Positions 16,548-24,586 of a stretch of DNA of 64,000 nt are shown here, piece after piece. Below the pieces are notes generated by a model that saw nothing but the letters and a program-made list of their open reading frames with translations, was not told the DNA's origin and searched no databases. Positions within the stretch are counted from its first letter, which is position 1. The number at the start of each line of letters is the position of its first letter. The DNA comes from Geomonas sp. Red32 (lineage in GTDB: Bacteria > Desulfobacterota > Desulfuromonadia > Geobacterales > Geobacteraceae): the NCBI RefSeq assembly GCF_023652955.1, contig NZ_JAKLOY010000002.1:310001-374000 (forward strand). Direction: 5' to 3'. The position numbers and the translations under genes were made by a program.

Positions 16548-18307
16548 AAGCAAGCTTCCGCTGGAAATTAATGGCCTCCTACCTCCTCCTGGTGCTGGTG
16601 CTCGGTGGCGGGCTCTACGGCTATCTCTCCTACGAAGAAGAGAACGCCATCATCACCTCGACCCGCGAACAGCTCTTCGACCAGCTGAGGGTCGCCACCC
16701 TGATGGCCTCCAAGGAGATCCACGATCTCAAGCAGGATGCCCCCGTCCTGACCGACACCCTCTCCAAGGCGGTGCGGGCCCGGGTCACCGTCATCGACCC
16801 CGGCGGCACGGTAGTAGCCGATTCCGAGGTCTCAGGGGGCGAGCTTCCCACCCTCGAAAACCACAACGGCCGCCCGGAGGTGATCCAGGGGCGCAAAAAC
16901 GGGGTGGGCTCATCGGTCCGCTACTCGGCAACCCTGCACATGGATATGATGTACGTTGCCGCCCCCTTCGGCGCCGGGAACATGGTCAGGCTTGCCCTTC
17001 CCCTGGCGGAACTGAAGCAGGCCCAGCTGAAGCTCCAGAGGAGCCTGGGGGCGGCCATGGCGGTGGCGGTCATCGTCTCGCTGCTCCTCTCCTACCTCCT
17101 TTCCAACGTCAACACCCGCAACCTCCGGATGCTGGCGGCCCGGGCCTCCCGGATCGGCCGGGGCGAGTTCGCAGGGCGCATTCCCATTACCAGCGACGAC
17201 GAACTGGGGAGACTCGCCCAGGTCATCAACGAGATGACCGACCGCATCGAGCAGCAGCTGGCCAGGATTTCCACCGAAAAGAACCAGCTCGACGCCATCC
17301 TCAAGGGGATGGGCGAAGGGGTCATCGTGACCGACCAGCACGGGACCGTCACCCTGGTGAATCCCGCCTTTTGCAGCATGCTGGGAACCGGCACCGAGGT
17401 AGTCGGAAGACAGCTCGTGGAGATCTCGCGCCACCCCGACCTCCACGAGGCCTGCCGCGAGGTGCTTACCCACCAGCACGAAAAGCACCAGGAGATCGCC
17501 CTTGCCGAAGGGAGGGTCACCATGGTGCACTGGGTTCCCCTCAACTATGGTGAGGAGCTGCGGGGGACGGTGGCGGTCTTTCACGACATCAGCGCGCTCA
17601 AGAGGGCCGAGAAGATCCGCCGGGACTTCGTGGCCAACGTCTCCCATGAGCTGCGCACCCCCGTCACCGTCATCAAGGGATACGCAGAGACCCTCCTGAA
17701 CGGGACGGTGAGCGAGGACGCCGAGCGGCGCGACCGCTTCCTGGGGATCATTTACAACCACGCCGACCGCCTCACCGTGCTGGTACGGGACCTGTTGGCG
17801 CTTTCCGAGCTCGAATCGGGGGAGGTGAATCTGCAGCCCCAGACCGTACAGCTGGAAGGGGCGATCAGGAACGCCCTCTTGCTGGTGGAGCAGCGGGGCG
17901 AGGAGAAGGGGGTAACCCTGGAGTTCGCCGGAGTCTCGGGCACCGGATCGGTGACGGTCGATCGCGGCAGGCTCGACCAGGTGCTGATCAATCTCCTCGA
18001 CAACGCCATCAAGTACAGCAGCACCGGGGACAAGGTCGCCGTCAGCGCCGCCGACGAGGGGAAGATGGTGCGGGTCTCGGTGAAGGACGAGGGGATCGGC
18101 ATTCCCGCCAAGGATCTTCCCCGCCTCTTCGAGCGCTTCTACCGGGTCGACGCCGCCCGCAGCCGCGACTGCGGCGGGACCGGCCTTGGGCTGTCCATCG
18201 TGAAACACATCGTGCAGGCCCACGGAGGGAGCGTCTCGGTCGAGAGCACCCCCGGGGCCGGTTCCACCTTCTCCTTTACGCTCCCCAAACCGGGCGCCAA
18301 GCTGTAA
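16544..18307 (+). CDS. phoR: Phosphate regulon sensor histidine kinase PhoR
   Basis: This 587-residue inner-membrane kinase has TM1 at about 9-29, a periplasmic domain of about 140 residues, TM2 at about 168-188, a HAMP linker, a PAS domain (GMGEGVIVTDQHGTVTLVNPAF), HisKA with phospho-His368 in NVSHELRTPVTVIKGYAETLL, and HATPase_c (N-box LDNAIKYS, DEGIGIP, GTGLGLSIV). The large periplasmic sensor domain differs from the short one of E. coli PhoR but is usual in many other bacteria. It overlaps phoB and stands directly upstream of the pst-phoU operon, so its partner and role are clear from context. Confidence 0.9.
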   Translation: MKASFRWKLMASYLLLVLVLGGGLYGYLSYEEENAIITSTREQLFDQLRVATLMASKEIHDLKQDAPVLTDTLSKAVRARVTVIDPGGTVVADSEVSGGELPTLENHNGRPEVIQGRKNGVGSSVRYSATLHMDMMYVAAPFGAGNMVRLALPLAELKQAQLKLQRSLGAAMAVAVIVSLLLSYLLSNVNTRNLRMLAARASRIGRGEFAGRIPITSDDELGRLAQVINEMTDRIEQQLARISTEKNQLDAILKGMGEGVIVTDQHGTVTLVNPAFCSMLGTGTEVVGRQLVEISRHPDLHEACREVLTHQHEKHQEIALAEGRVTMVHWVPLNYGEELRGTVAVFHDISALKRAEKIRRDFVANVSHELRTPVTVIKGYAETLLNGTVSEDAERRDRFLGIIYNHADRLTVLVRDLLALSELESGEVNLQPQTVQLEGAIRNALLLVEQRGEEKGVTLEFAGVSGTGSVTVDRGRLDQVLINLLDNAIKYSSTGDKVAVSAADEGKMVRVSVKDEGIGIPAKDLPRLFERFYRVDAARSRDCGGTGLGLSIVKHIVQAHGGSVSVESTPGAGSTFSFTLPKPGAKL

Positions 18308-18430
18308 GGGCTTATTTCCAGGCGGGGGCGCCAAGCCCCCTCGCCTTCCTCCACCTGCTGCCTGCCCCTACCGGGCAGCCGTTTCCTACTCGCCTTCCCC
18401 ACGCCGCCCTCAGCGCCCTCAACTCAGATC

Positions 18431-18475
18431 AGCGACTTCAGGGACCTCAGCGACCTCAGCGACCTCAGCGACCTC
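18431..18475. repeat. Five tandem copies of a 9-bp unit AGCGACCTC
   Basis: Copies run at 18431, 18440, 18449, 18458 and 18467. The last three are identical, the first has one change (C to T) and the second has one (C to G). They lie in the phoR-pstS gap, upstream of both Pho boxes. A degenerate GCGCCCTC precedes them. The array could vary in copy number by slippage. Confidence 0.9.
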
Positions 18476-18539
18476 AACTTTCCGGCCTTTGCCCCCCGCA
18501 TCCTCTCCCTTTCAAAAACTCCATCTAAAAACTACACAT

Positions 18540-18557
18540 CCTTAACCGTCCTGTAAC
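18540..18557 (+). promoter_or_regulatory. Upstream Pho-box-like repeat
   Basis: CCTTAAC-CGTC-CTGTAAC: two 7-bp half sites with an 11-bp period, the spacing of PhoB binding sites. The right half is identical to the one in the proximal box at 18702-18719. It lies about 230 bp upstream of pstS. Confidence 0.5.
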
Positions 18558-18701
18558 AATCCACCTCCATGATGCAGCCGTCGAAGTAAGAGGCCGCCCA
18601 ATGGCGCCTGAGAGTGAAGTTACATTCCCCGCGCCCTCCTAAGGAGGCCGGAAACAGGCATATCAACGAAAATTCACCACGTCGACACAATCTTATTCCA
18701 A

Positions 18702-18719
18702 CCGTAACACGGCTGTAAC
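18702..18719 (+). promoter_or_regulatory. Pho box of the pst operon
   Basis: CCGTAAC-ACGG-CTGTAAC is a 7-bp direct repeat with a 4-bp spacer, the known arrangement for PhoB binding (consensus half CTGTCAT or CTGTAAC). It ends about 50 bp before the pstS start, so it would sit at a -35 position of a PhoB-dependent promoter. No good sigma70 -35 is present, as expected for activation by PhoB. Confidence 0.7.
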
Positions 18720-18770
18720 AAACCCCCGGCATTCTTACCGGGAACTGACGATGATCAAAGGAGAGGATGA

Positions 18771-19799
18771 ATGCTGAACAGGATCCGCAAAAGTGTCATG
18801 GCCCTCGCCGCAGTGGCCGCCTTCACCGCAGCAACCGCTGCCCATGCCGAAACCCTCATCAACGGCGCCGGTGCCACCTTCCCCTACCCCATTTACTCCA
18901 AGTGGTTCTCCGAGTACGCCAAGATCGACCCGAGCGTGAAGTTCAACTACCAGTCGATCGGCTCCGGCGGCGGTATCAAGCAGATCACCGCCCAGACCGT
19001 CGACTTCGGCGCCAGCGACAAGTTCCTCTCCGATGAAGAACTGAAAGCCGCCCCCGGCAAACTCATCCACATCCCGACCGTGATGGGCGCCGTGGTGGTC
19101 ACCTACAACCTTCCCGGCGTCGGCAAGGGGCTGAAACTTACCCCGGATGCCCTGGCCGGTATCTACGAAGGTAAGATCACCAGCTGGAACGCGCCGCAGA
19201 TCGCCAGGGACAACGCGGGCATCAGGCTCCCCGCCAAGCCGATCATCGTCGTCCACCGCACCGACGGCAGCGGCACCACCGCCATCTTCACCGACTACCT
19301 CTCCAGCGTGAGCGGCGAGTGGGCCAAGAAGGTTGGCAAAGGCACCTCCGTCAGGTGGCCGGTCGGCCTGGGCGGCAAGGGTAACGAAGGTGTTGCCGGA
19401 CAGATCAAGACCACCCCGTACTCCATCGGCTACGTCGAGCTCGCCTACGCCTTCGAAAACAAGCTTCCGTACGCCTCCCTGAAGAACAGGTCCGGCAACT
19501 TCGTTGAGCCCTCCATCGCTTCCACCACCGCTGCCGCAGCCGGTGCCGCCAAGTCGATGCCGGCCGACTACCGGATCTCGCTGGTCAACCAGCCGGGCAA
19601 GAATGCCTACCCGATCTCCGGCTTCACCTGGCTGCTGGTCTACCAGGACCAGAGGGACAAGAACAAGGGTAAGAAACTGGTGGAATTCCTGAACTGGGAG
19701 CTCAAGCGCGGCCAGAAGATGGCGAGCCAGCTCCTCTACGCCCCGCTGCCGGCCAACGTGGTCAGGATGGTGGAGAAGACCATCAAGAGCATCAGGTAA
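18771..19799 (+). CDS. pstS: Phosphate ABC transporter substrate-binding protein PstS
   Basis: This 342-residue periplasmic binding protein has a signal peptide (about 1-25, ending AAHAE), then the PstS signatures LINGAGATFPYPIYSKWF, the phosphate-pocket segment YQSIGSGGGIKQI, and VVHRTDGSGTTAIFTDYL. It captures inorganic phosphate and hands it to PstCA. GGAGAGGATGA precedes the ATG at 18771. It is the first gene of the pst operon, directly behind the Pho box. A strong stem-loop follows it (19823-19860), which may keep pstS transcripts more abundant than the downstream ones. Confidence 0.96.
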   Translation: MLNRIRKSVMALAAVAAFTAATAAHAETLINGAGATFPYPIYSKWFSEYAKIDPSVKFNYQSIGSGGGIKQITAQTVDFGASDKFLSDEELKAAPGKLIHIPTVMGAVVVTYNLPGVGKGLKLTPDALAGIYEGKITSWNAPQIARDNAGIRLPAKPIIVVHRTDGSGTTAIFTDYLSSVSGEWAKKVGKGTSVRWPVGLGGKGNEGVAGQIKTTPYSIGYVELAYAFENKLPYASLKNRSGNFVEPSIASTTAAAAGAAKSMPADYRISLVNQPGKNAYPISGFTWLLVYQDQRDKNKGKKLVEFLNWELKRGQKMASQLLYAPLPANVVRMVEKTIKSIR

Positions 19800-19822
19800 T
19801 AGCAGGATAGCCTTACCATCCC

Positions 19823-19866
19823 CTGGCGGCGGCACGGCCCACCAAGGCCTCCGCCGCCAGAGTTTT
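19823..19866 (+). terminator. Intercistronic stem-loop after pstS (attenuator-like)
   Basis: CTGGCGGCGG (19823-19832) pairs with CCGCCGCCAG (19851-19860), with an inner GGCC pair, followed by AGTTTTG. The short T run suggests partial termination or 3'-end protection rather than a full stop, because pstC follows on the same strand. Confidence 0.65.
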
Positions 19867-19931
19867 GAAACAGACAACTTTCACGTGCGGATTCCGTCAG
19901 CTGGCGGCAATCCCTCCCCTCGAGAAACCGT

Positions 19932-20942
19932 ATGCCTCCAGCCAACGCATCAACCATGACCGCTCCGCACCCGGAGACCACCGTGCAAGCATCCACCAAA
20001 CCGAAACCGATCGCGCAGGAAAAGAAGCTGAGCGGCGACCTCATCTTCCGGTGGGTGACCACCATCTTCGCCATGAGCATCCTCGCGATCCTGGCCCTGA
20101 TGCTGACCGAAATGGCCCTGCAGAGCATCCCCGCCATCAAGCAGTTCGGCCTCAAGTTCGTCACCGCCAGCGAGTGGGATGCCGTCAACGGGAACTTCGG
20201 CGCCCTCCCCTACCTCTACGGATCGGTGGTCTCCTCGGTGCTGGCGCTGGCCCTCGCCACCCCGCTGAGCATCGGGGCCGCCCTCTTCATCACCGAGATC
20301 TGCCCCAGGGGGTGGGGATCGATGATAGCCCCCCTGGTGGAGCTGCTCGCCGCCATCCCCTCGGTCATCTACGGTCTGTGGGGGGTGCTGGTCATGGCCC
20401 CCTGGCTGCAGTCCACGGTGGAGCCGTTCCTGATCGACCATTTCGGCGCCCTCCCCTTCTTCCAGGGGGCCCCCTACGGCGTCAGCATGCTGGCCGCGGT
20501 CTTCATCCTGATGATCATGGTGGTGCCGATCATCACCTCCATCACCAAGGAGGTGCTTATGGCGGTACCGCAGAGCCAGAAGGAAGCCGCCATCGCCCTG
20601 GGCGCCACCCGCTGGGAGATGATCAGGATCGCCATCCTCCCCTACGGCAGGTCCGGCATCCTCGGGGCCGCCATCCTCGGCCTGGGACGTGCGGTCGGCG
20701 AGACGATGGCCGTCACCATGGTGATCGGCAACGCACCGCAGATCTCGCTGTCGCTGCTCTCTCCGGCCTATACCATGCCGAGCGTGATCGCCAACGAGTT
20801 CGCCGAGGCTAGTTCGAAGCTGCACAGCGCGGCGCTGATGGAGATCGGCCTGATCCTCCTTTTGGTCACCCTGATCATCAACGCCATGGCGAGGCTTTTG
20901 ATCTGGAGCGTCTCCAGGGGGAGCTCGGGAGGGAGGATCTAA
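19932..20942 (+). CDS. pstC: Phosphate ABC transporter permease PstC
   Basis: This 336-residue inner-membrane protein has about six transmembrane helices. The ABC-permease coupling motif is visible as ALGATRWEMIRIAILPYGRSGILGA, and PSVIYGLWGVLVMAPWL is typical of PstC. An N-terminal extension of about 35 residues rich in Ala, Thr and Pro precedes TM1; an alternative ATG lies at 19956. It pairs with PstA to form the phosphate channel. It is immediately adjacent to pstA (start at the next base after the stop). Confidence 0.95.
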   Translation: MPPANASTMTAPHPETTVQASTKPKPIAQEKKLSGDLIFRWVTTIFAMSILAILALMLTEMALQSIPAIKQFGLKFVTASEWDAVNGNFGALPYLYGSVVSSVLALALATPLSIGAALFITEICPRGWGSMIAPLVELLAAIPSVIYGLWGVLVMAPWLQSTVEPFLIDHFGALPFFQGAPYGVSMLAAVFILMIMVVPIITSITKEVLMAVPQSQKEAAIALGATRWEMIRIAILPYGRSGILGAAILGLGRAVGETMAVTMVIGNAPQISLSLLSPAYTMPSVIANEFAEASSKLHSAALMEIGLILLLVTLIINAMARLLIWSVSRGSSGGRI

Positions 20943-21782
20943 ATGAACCCGGTACTTTTCCGCAAATTCAAGAACCACCTGATGACGTTTCTGATGGTGG
21001 CCGCCACCGCCGCCGTGCTGGTCCCGCTGGGAATGATCTTCTTCCACATCGTCAAGATGGGGATCAGTTCGGTCAACCTGGGCTTCTTCACGGAGATCCC
21101 CAAGCCTCCCGGTGAAGCGGGGGGCGGGATGGCCAACGGCCTGGCCGGCTCCTTCGTGATGATCCTCATGGCCTCGCTGATCGGGATCCCGATCGGCATC
21201 TTCGGCGCCATCTACCTCACCGAGTACGGCGGGAGCAAGATGTCCACCACGGTACGCTTCGCGGCCGACGTGCTGTCGGGGACCCCGTCCATCATCACCG
21301 GCCTGGTGGCCTACTCGCTGCTGGTCGTCCCGATGAAGGGATTCTCGGCGCTGGCCGGATCGGTGGCTCTCGCGCTGATCATCGTCCCGATCGTGCTGAG
21401 GACCACCGAGGAGCAGCTGAAGATGGTCCCGGGTTCGCTGCGCGAGGCATCGCTGGCGCTGGGGGTTCCCTTCTGGCGGACCAGCCTCAAGGTCACCCTG
21501 CGAAGCGCCATGTCGGGGGTGACGACCGGGGTGCTTTTGGCCATCGCCAGGGTGGCGGGAGAAACCGCCCCGCTCCTCTTCACGGCGCTCGGTAACCAGT
21601 TCTGGAACAAGGACGTGACCAAGCCGATGGCGGCCCTGCCGCTGCAGATTTTCAACTTCGCGATCTCCCCCTACGACGACTGGCACCGGCTGGCCTGGGC
21701 GGGAGCCTTGGTCCTGGTGACGATCATGTTCACCCTGAGCCTCACCGCCCGCTACTTCGGAAGAGGCAGACAGCGCGTCTAA
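20943..21782 (+). CDS. pstA: Phosphate ABC transporter permease PstA
   Basis: This 279-residue membrane permease has about six TM helices. It shows the family stretch GIFGAIYLTEYGG, the segment DVLSGTPSIITGLVAYSLLVV and the coupling loop ALGVPFWRTSLKVTLRSAMSGVTTG. It is the partner of PstC in the phosphate importer. The start codon comes right after the pstC stop, with GGGAGGATCTAA ahead of it. The gap to pstB is 84 bp and contains only short CCGGCCCGG and GGTACC repeats. Confidence 0.95.
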   Translation: MNPVLFRKFKNHLMTFLMVAATAAVLVPLGMIFFHIVKMGISSVNLGFFTEIPKPPGEAGGGMANGLAGSFVMILMASLIGIPIGIFGAIYLTEYGGSKMSTTVRFAADVLSGTPSIITGLVAYSLLVVPMKGFSALAGSVALALIIVPIVLRTTEEQLKMVPGSLREASLALGVPFWRTSLKVTLRSAMSGVTTGVLLAIARVAGETAPLLFTALGNQFWNKDVTKPMAALPLQIFNFAISPYDDWHRLAWAGALVLVTIMFTLSLTARYFGRGRQRV

Positions 21783-21866
21783 CGGAACCGGCCCGGCAAC
21801 CGGCCCGGCCGATGCAAGCTACCGGTACCACACGGTACCCGGACAACGACAAGAAAAGGCGACATC

Positions 21867-22667
21867 ATGTATTACAGCGCAGCGAATCTTAAAGTGACCG
21901 ATCCCGCCCCTGCCCTCAAGGTGCAGCTGGAGGATGTCAACATCTACTTCGGCAAGACCCACGCCGTGAAGAACATCAACATGGAGTACCCGGAGAACAG
22001 CGTCACCGCCATCATCGGCCCCTCCGGCTGCGGGAAATCGACCCTGCTCCGCTCCATGAACAGGATGCACGACTTGGTCCCCTCGGCCCGGGTCACCGGG
22101 AAGATCCTGCTCGACAACAGCGACATCTACCAAAAGGGTGTCGACCCGGTCTCGCTCCGGAGAAAGATCGGGATGGTCTTCCAGAAGCCGAACCCCTTCC
22201 CCACCATGTCGATCTACGACAACGTGATCGCCGGCTACAAGCTCAACGGCCGGATGAACCGGGCCGAGGCGGACGAGGTGGTCGAGACCAGCCTGAAGAG
22301 GGTCGCCCTCTGGGACGAGGTCAAGGACCGGCTGAAGACCAACGCGATGAACCTCTCCGGCGGCCAGCAGCAGCGGCTTTGCATCGCCCGCACCATCGCG
22401 GTCAAGCCGGAAGTCATCCTGATGGACGAGCCCGCCTCCGCACTGGACCCGATCTCTACCATGAAGATCGAGGAACTGATCGAGGAGCTCAAGGAGCGCT
22501 ACACGATCATCATCGTCACTCATAACATGCAGCAGGCCGCCAGGGTATCCGACTACACTGCGTTCCTCTACATGGGGGACCTGATCGAGTTCGGGGAGAC
22601 CAAGAAGATCTTCACCACTCCGGAACAGAAGCAGACCGAAGACTACATCACCGGGCGTTTCGGCTAA
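21867..22667 (+). CDS. pstB: Phosphate ABC transporter ATPase PstB
   Basis: The 266 residues are typical for PstB. Walker A is GPSGCGKST, the signature motif LSGGQQQRL, Walker [14 protein letters not shown] and the switch His in [15 protein letters not shown]. PstB powers phosphate import through PstCA. The linker [18 protein letters not shown] and [12 protein letters not shown] are characteristic of PstB rather than other ABC ATPases. It lies between pstA and phoU. Confidence 0.97.
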   Translation: MYYSAANLKVTDPAPALKVQLEDVNIYFGKTHAVKNINMEYPENSVTAIIGPSGCGKSTLLRSMNRMHDLVPSARVTGKILLDNSDIYQKGVDPVSLRRKIGMVFQKPNPFPTMSIYDNVIAGYKLNGRMNRAEADEVVETSLKRVALWDEVKDRLKTNAMNLSGGQQQRLCIARTIAVKPEVILMDEPASALDPISTMKIEELIEELKERYTIIIVTHNMQQAARVSDYTAFLYMGDLIEFGETKKIFTTPEQKQTEDYITGRFG

Positions 22668-22724
22668 TAGAACCGGAACGTTGACCGTACCGGCACCGAC
22701 AAATAGAGAAGTTCTGGAGAAGTT

Positions 22725-23396
22725 ATGGAAAGAGAGCATTTCAGCAAGCAGTTCGACAACGAGCTGAACGAGATACGGGAAAAACTGCTGGTGATGGGGG
22801 GCAAGGTCGAGGCGATGATCGCCAACGCCATGCAGGCCCTGGTCGATCGCGATACCGAGCTGGCACAAAGGACCATCGTCTTCGACCACGAGATCAACAC
22901 CCTGGAGATGGAGATCGACGAGAAGTGCCTGCAGGTGCTGGCCCGCCGTCAGCCCGCCGCCCGCGACCTCCGCTTCATCACCCTGGCCCTCAAGATCGTC
23001 ACCGACCTCGAGCGGATCGGGGACCAGTGCGCCAACATCGCCAAACGGGTGAAGGAGCTCAACTCCGAGCCGAACCTGAAGCCGTACATCGACCTCCCCC
23101 GCATGGCGGCGGCGGCCTCCACCATGGTCAAGGAGGCGCTCGATGCCTTCGTACGGGGGGACGTGGAATTGGCCATCAAGGTCTGCCAGGACGACCAGGT
23201 GGTGGACGATCTGAACGAACAGATCCAGCGGGAGCTTTTGACCTTCATGATAGGCGACCCGACCACCATCGCCCGCGCGATCAAGGTCAACTACATCTCG
23301 AAATGCCTGGAGAGGATCGCCGACCACGCGACCAACGTGGCCGAGATGGTGATCTTCATGGTCAAGGGAAAGGACATCCGCCACACCATCGCCTAA
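22725..23396 (+). CDS. phoU: Phosphate signalling protein PhoU
   Basis: This 223-residue all-helical protein is made of two PhoU three-helix repeats. The metal-binding-type motifs ERIGDQCANIAKRV (about 105-118) and ERIADHATNVAEMVIF (near the C-terminus) are both intact. PhoU restrains PhoR kinase activity when PstSCAB senses enough phosphate. GGAGAAGTT precedes the ATG. It closes the operon, and a terminator-like stem follows about 85 bp later. Confidence 0.95.
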   Translation: MEREHFSKQFDNELNEIREKLLVMGGKVEAMIANAMQALVDRDTELAQRTIVFDHEINTLEMEIDEKCLQVLARRQPAARDLRFITLALKIVTDLERIGDQCANIAKRVKELNSEPNLKPYIDLPRMAAAASTMVKEALDAFVRGDVELAIKVCQDDQVVDDLNEQIQRELLTFMIGDPTTIARAIKVNYISKCLERIADHATNVAEMVIFMVKGKDIRHTIA

Positions 23397-23448
23397 CCCC
23401 GGCTCCCCCCTTCCACAAAGGATCTTCCAAGGTTCGGGGGAAACGAAG

Positions 23449-23469
23449 CCCCCCCTTTGACAAGGGGGA
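23449..23469. repeat. Dispersed palindromic element CCCCTTTGACAAGGGG, copy 1
   Basis: A C run, TTTGACAA and a G run form an inverted repeat after phoU. Related elements occur at 31470-31490 (inverted sense) and 38774-38806, always in intergenic DNA. This is a REP-like short dispersed repeat. A shorter relative, CCTTTGACAAGGAGG, lies at 23822-23836. Confidence 0.7.
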
Positions 23470-23478
23470 CGTTCAAAA

Positions 23479-23512
23479 ACAAAAGGGCCCACCGAAGAGG
23501 TGTGCCCTTTTT
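23479..23512 (+). terminator. Terminator after phoU
   Basis: AAAAGGGCCCACC, a GAAG tetraloop region, and AGGTGTGCCCTTTTT form a long stem with one mismatch and a T5 tail. It ends the pst-phoU transcript and also faces the small minus-strand gene that ends at 23551. Confidence 0.75.
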
Positions 23513-23550
23513 GCGTTGTTCAGGTGAGACGCGGGAAGGCGAATCGGCAA

Positions 23551-23709
23551 CTACTGGCCGACCACCCTCCCCTTAACGACCGGGAATTCCTTATGACAAC
23601 CGCCGCAGCAAACCTGCCCCGCGGCAGTGGTTTTCCAGGGGGTTAAATTGCGGGAATCACACCACTCACAGTACCATACATAAAAATCACTCATTGCCAT
23701 CGTCTTCAT
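23551..23709 (-). CDS. Small Cys-rich (zinc-ribbon-like) protein, 52 residues
   Basis: The minus strand encodes 52 residues starting MKTMAMSDFYVWYCEWCD. Two cysteine pairs are present: CEWC near residues 14-17 and CCGGC near 37-41, the latter followed by HKEFPV. This spacing fits a single zinc ribbon. AGGAGAATGAGAA precedes the ATG at 23709, a good ribosome-binding site, and the codon choice is normal for this genome. It lies alone between the phoU terminator and the divergent HAD gene. I do not recognise the family. Its function is unknown; small zinc-ribbon proteins often bind nucleic acid or act as regulators (general knowledge). Confidence 0.7.
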   Translation of the reverse strand: MKTMAMSDFYVWYCEWCDSRNLTPWKTTAAGQVCCGGCHKEFPVVKGRVVGQ

Positions 23710-23887
23710 TTCTCATTCTCCTTTTATTTGTTCGAAGTAACAATAGCAGCTACATGTTACCGTACTGTGTCGGGAAGACAACGGCAGTGTGAAGATTTTC
23801 TAGAAATCCACCATATCTGCCCTTTGACAAGGAGGCGAGTTGCTTCATCATTTCCCTATCAATGCGGTACATGTCACAGGAGGAACC

Positions 23888-24565
23888 ATGCGAGCAACTT
23901 TGGGATTCGACGTCTATGGCACACTCATCGATACGGAAGGTGTAGTACACAAGCTTGAGGGAATGGTGGCCGATCCGCGGGAATTCTCACGCAGATGGAG
24001 AGAGAAGCAGCTGGAGTACTCTTTCAGGCGCGGCCTCATGCAAAATTATGAGAGTTTTGCCGTCTGCACCAGGGACGCTTTGAGCTATACCAGCCTGGCA
24101 CTAGGTGCGCCATTGACCAACCAGCAGAAGGTTGACCTGCTGGAAACCTACCGCACCATTCCCGCTTTTCCGGATGTTCGGGAAGCACTGGCCGGTCTGC
24201 AGGAAAAAGGATACCGGATCTTCGCGTTCTCGAACGGGACTGCCGAAGCGGTGGAAAAGCTGCTGGAGACGGCGAGGATACGTGATCTCTTCATGGGGGT
24301 GGTGAGCGTGGACGATCTGAGGTCGTTCAAGCCGAATCCTGCGGTGTACAGCCATTTCCTCAGGCAATCCGGGGCAGGCGGTAGCGCGTGGCTCGTCTCG
24401 GGGAACCCTTTCGACGTGATAGGCGCGGTATCGGCGGGAATGAGGGCGGCGTGGCTGAAGCGCTCGGAGGGGGCGGTTTTCGATCCCTGGGGAATCGAAC
24501 CGACGGTGACGGTCCGCTCCCTCGGAGAACTGGAGACCGCCATCGCCGAGGTCGAGAACCGGTAA
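23888..24565 (+). CDS. Haloacid dehalogenase type II (HAD superfamily)
   Basis: The protein has 225 residues. Motif I is FDVYGTLID, with the nucleophile Asp in the haloacid-dehalogenase form DVYGT; motif II is FSNGT, motif III Lys is in SFKPNPAVY, and motif IV is VSGNPFDVIGAVSAGM. This set is characteristic of (S)-2-haloacid dehalogenases, which hydrolyse 2-haloalkanoates to 2-hydroxyacids. A 2-hydroxyacid dehydrogenase lies convergently next door, an attractive but unproven functional pair. The start at 23888 follows GGAGGAACC; an earlier in-frame start at 23840 is not supported. Related phosphatases of the same fold cannot be fully excluded. Confidence 0.8.
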   Translation: MRATLGFDVYGTLIDTEGVVHKLEGMVADPREFSRRWREKQLEYSFRRGLMQNYESFAVCTRDALSYTSLALGAPLTNQQKVDLLETYRTIPAFPDVREALAGLQEKGYRIFAFSNGTAEAVEKLLETARIRDLFMGVVSVDDLRSFKPNPAVYSHFLRQSGAGGSAWLVSGNPFDVIGAVSAGMRAAWLKRSEGAVFDPWGIEPTVTVRSLGELETAIAEVENR

Positions 24566-24586
24566 AGGAAACCTCCCCGCCCTCGG

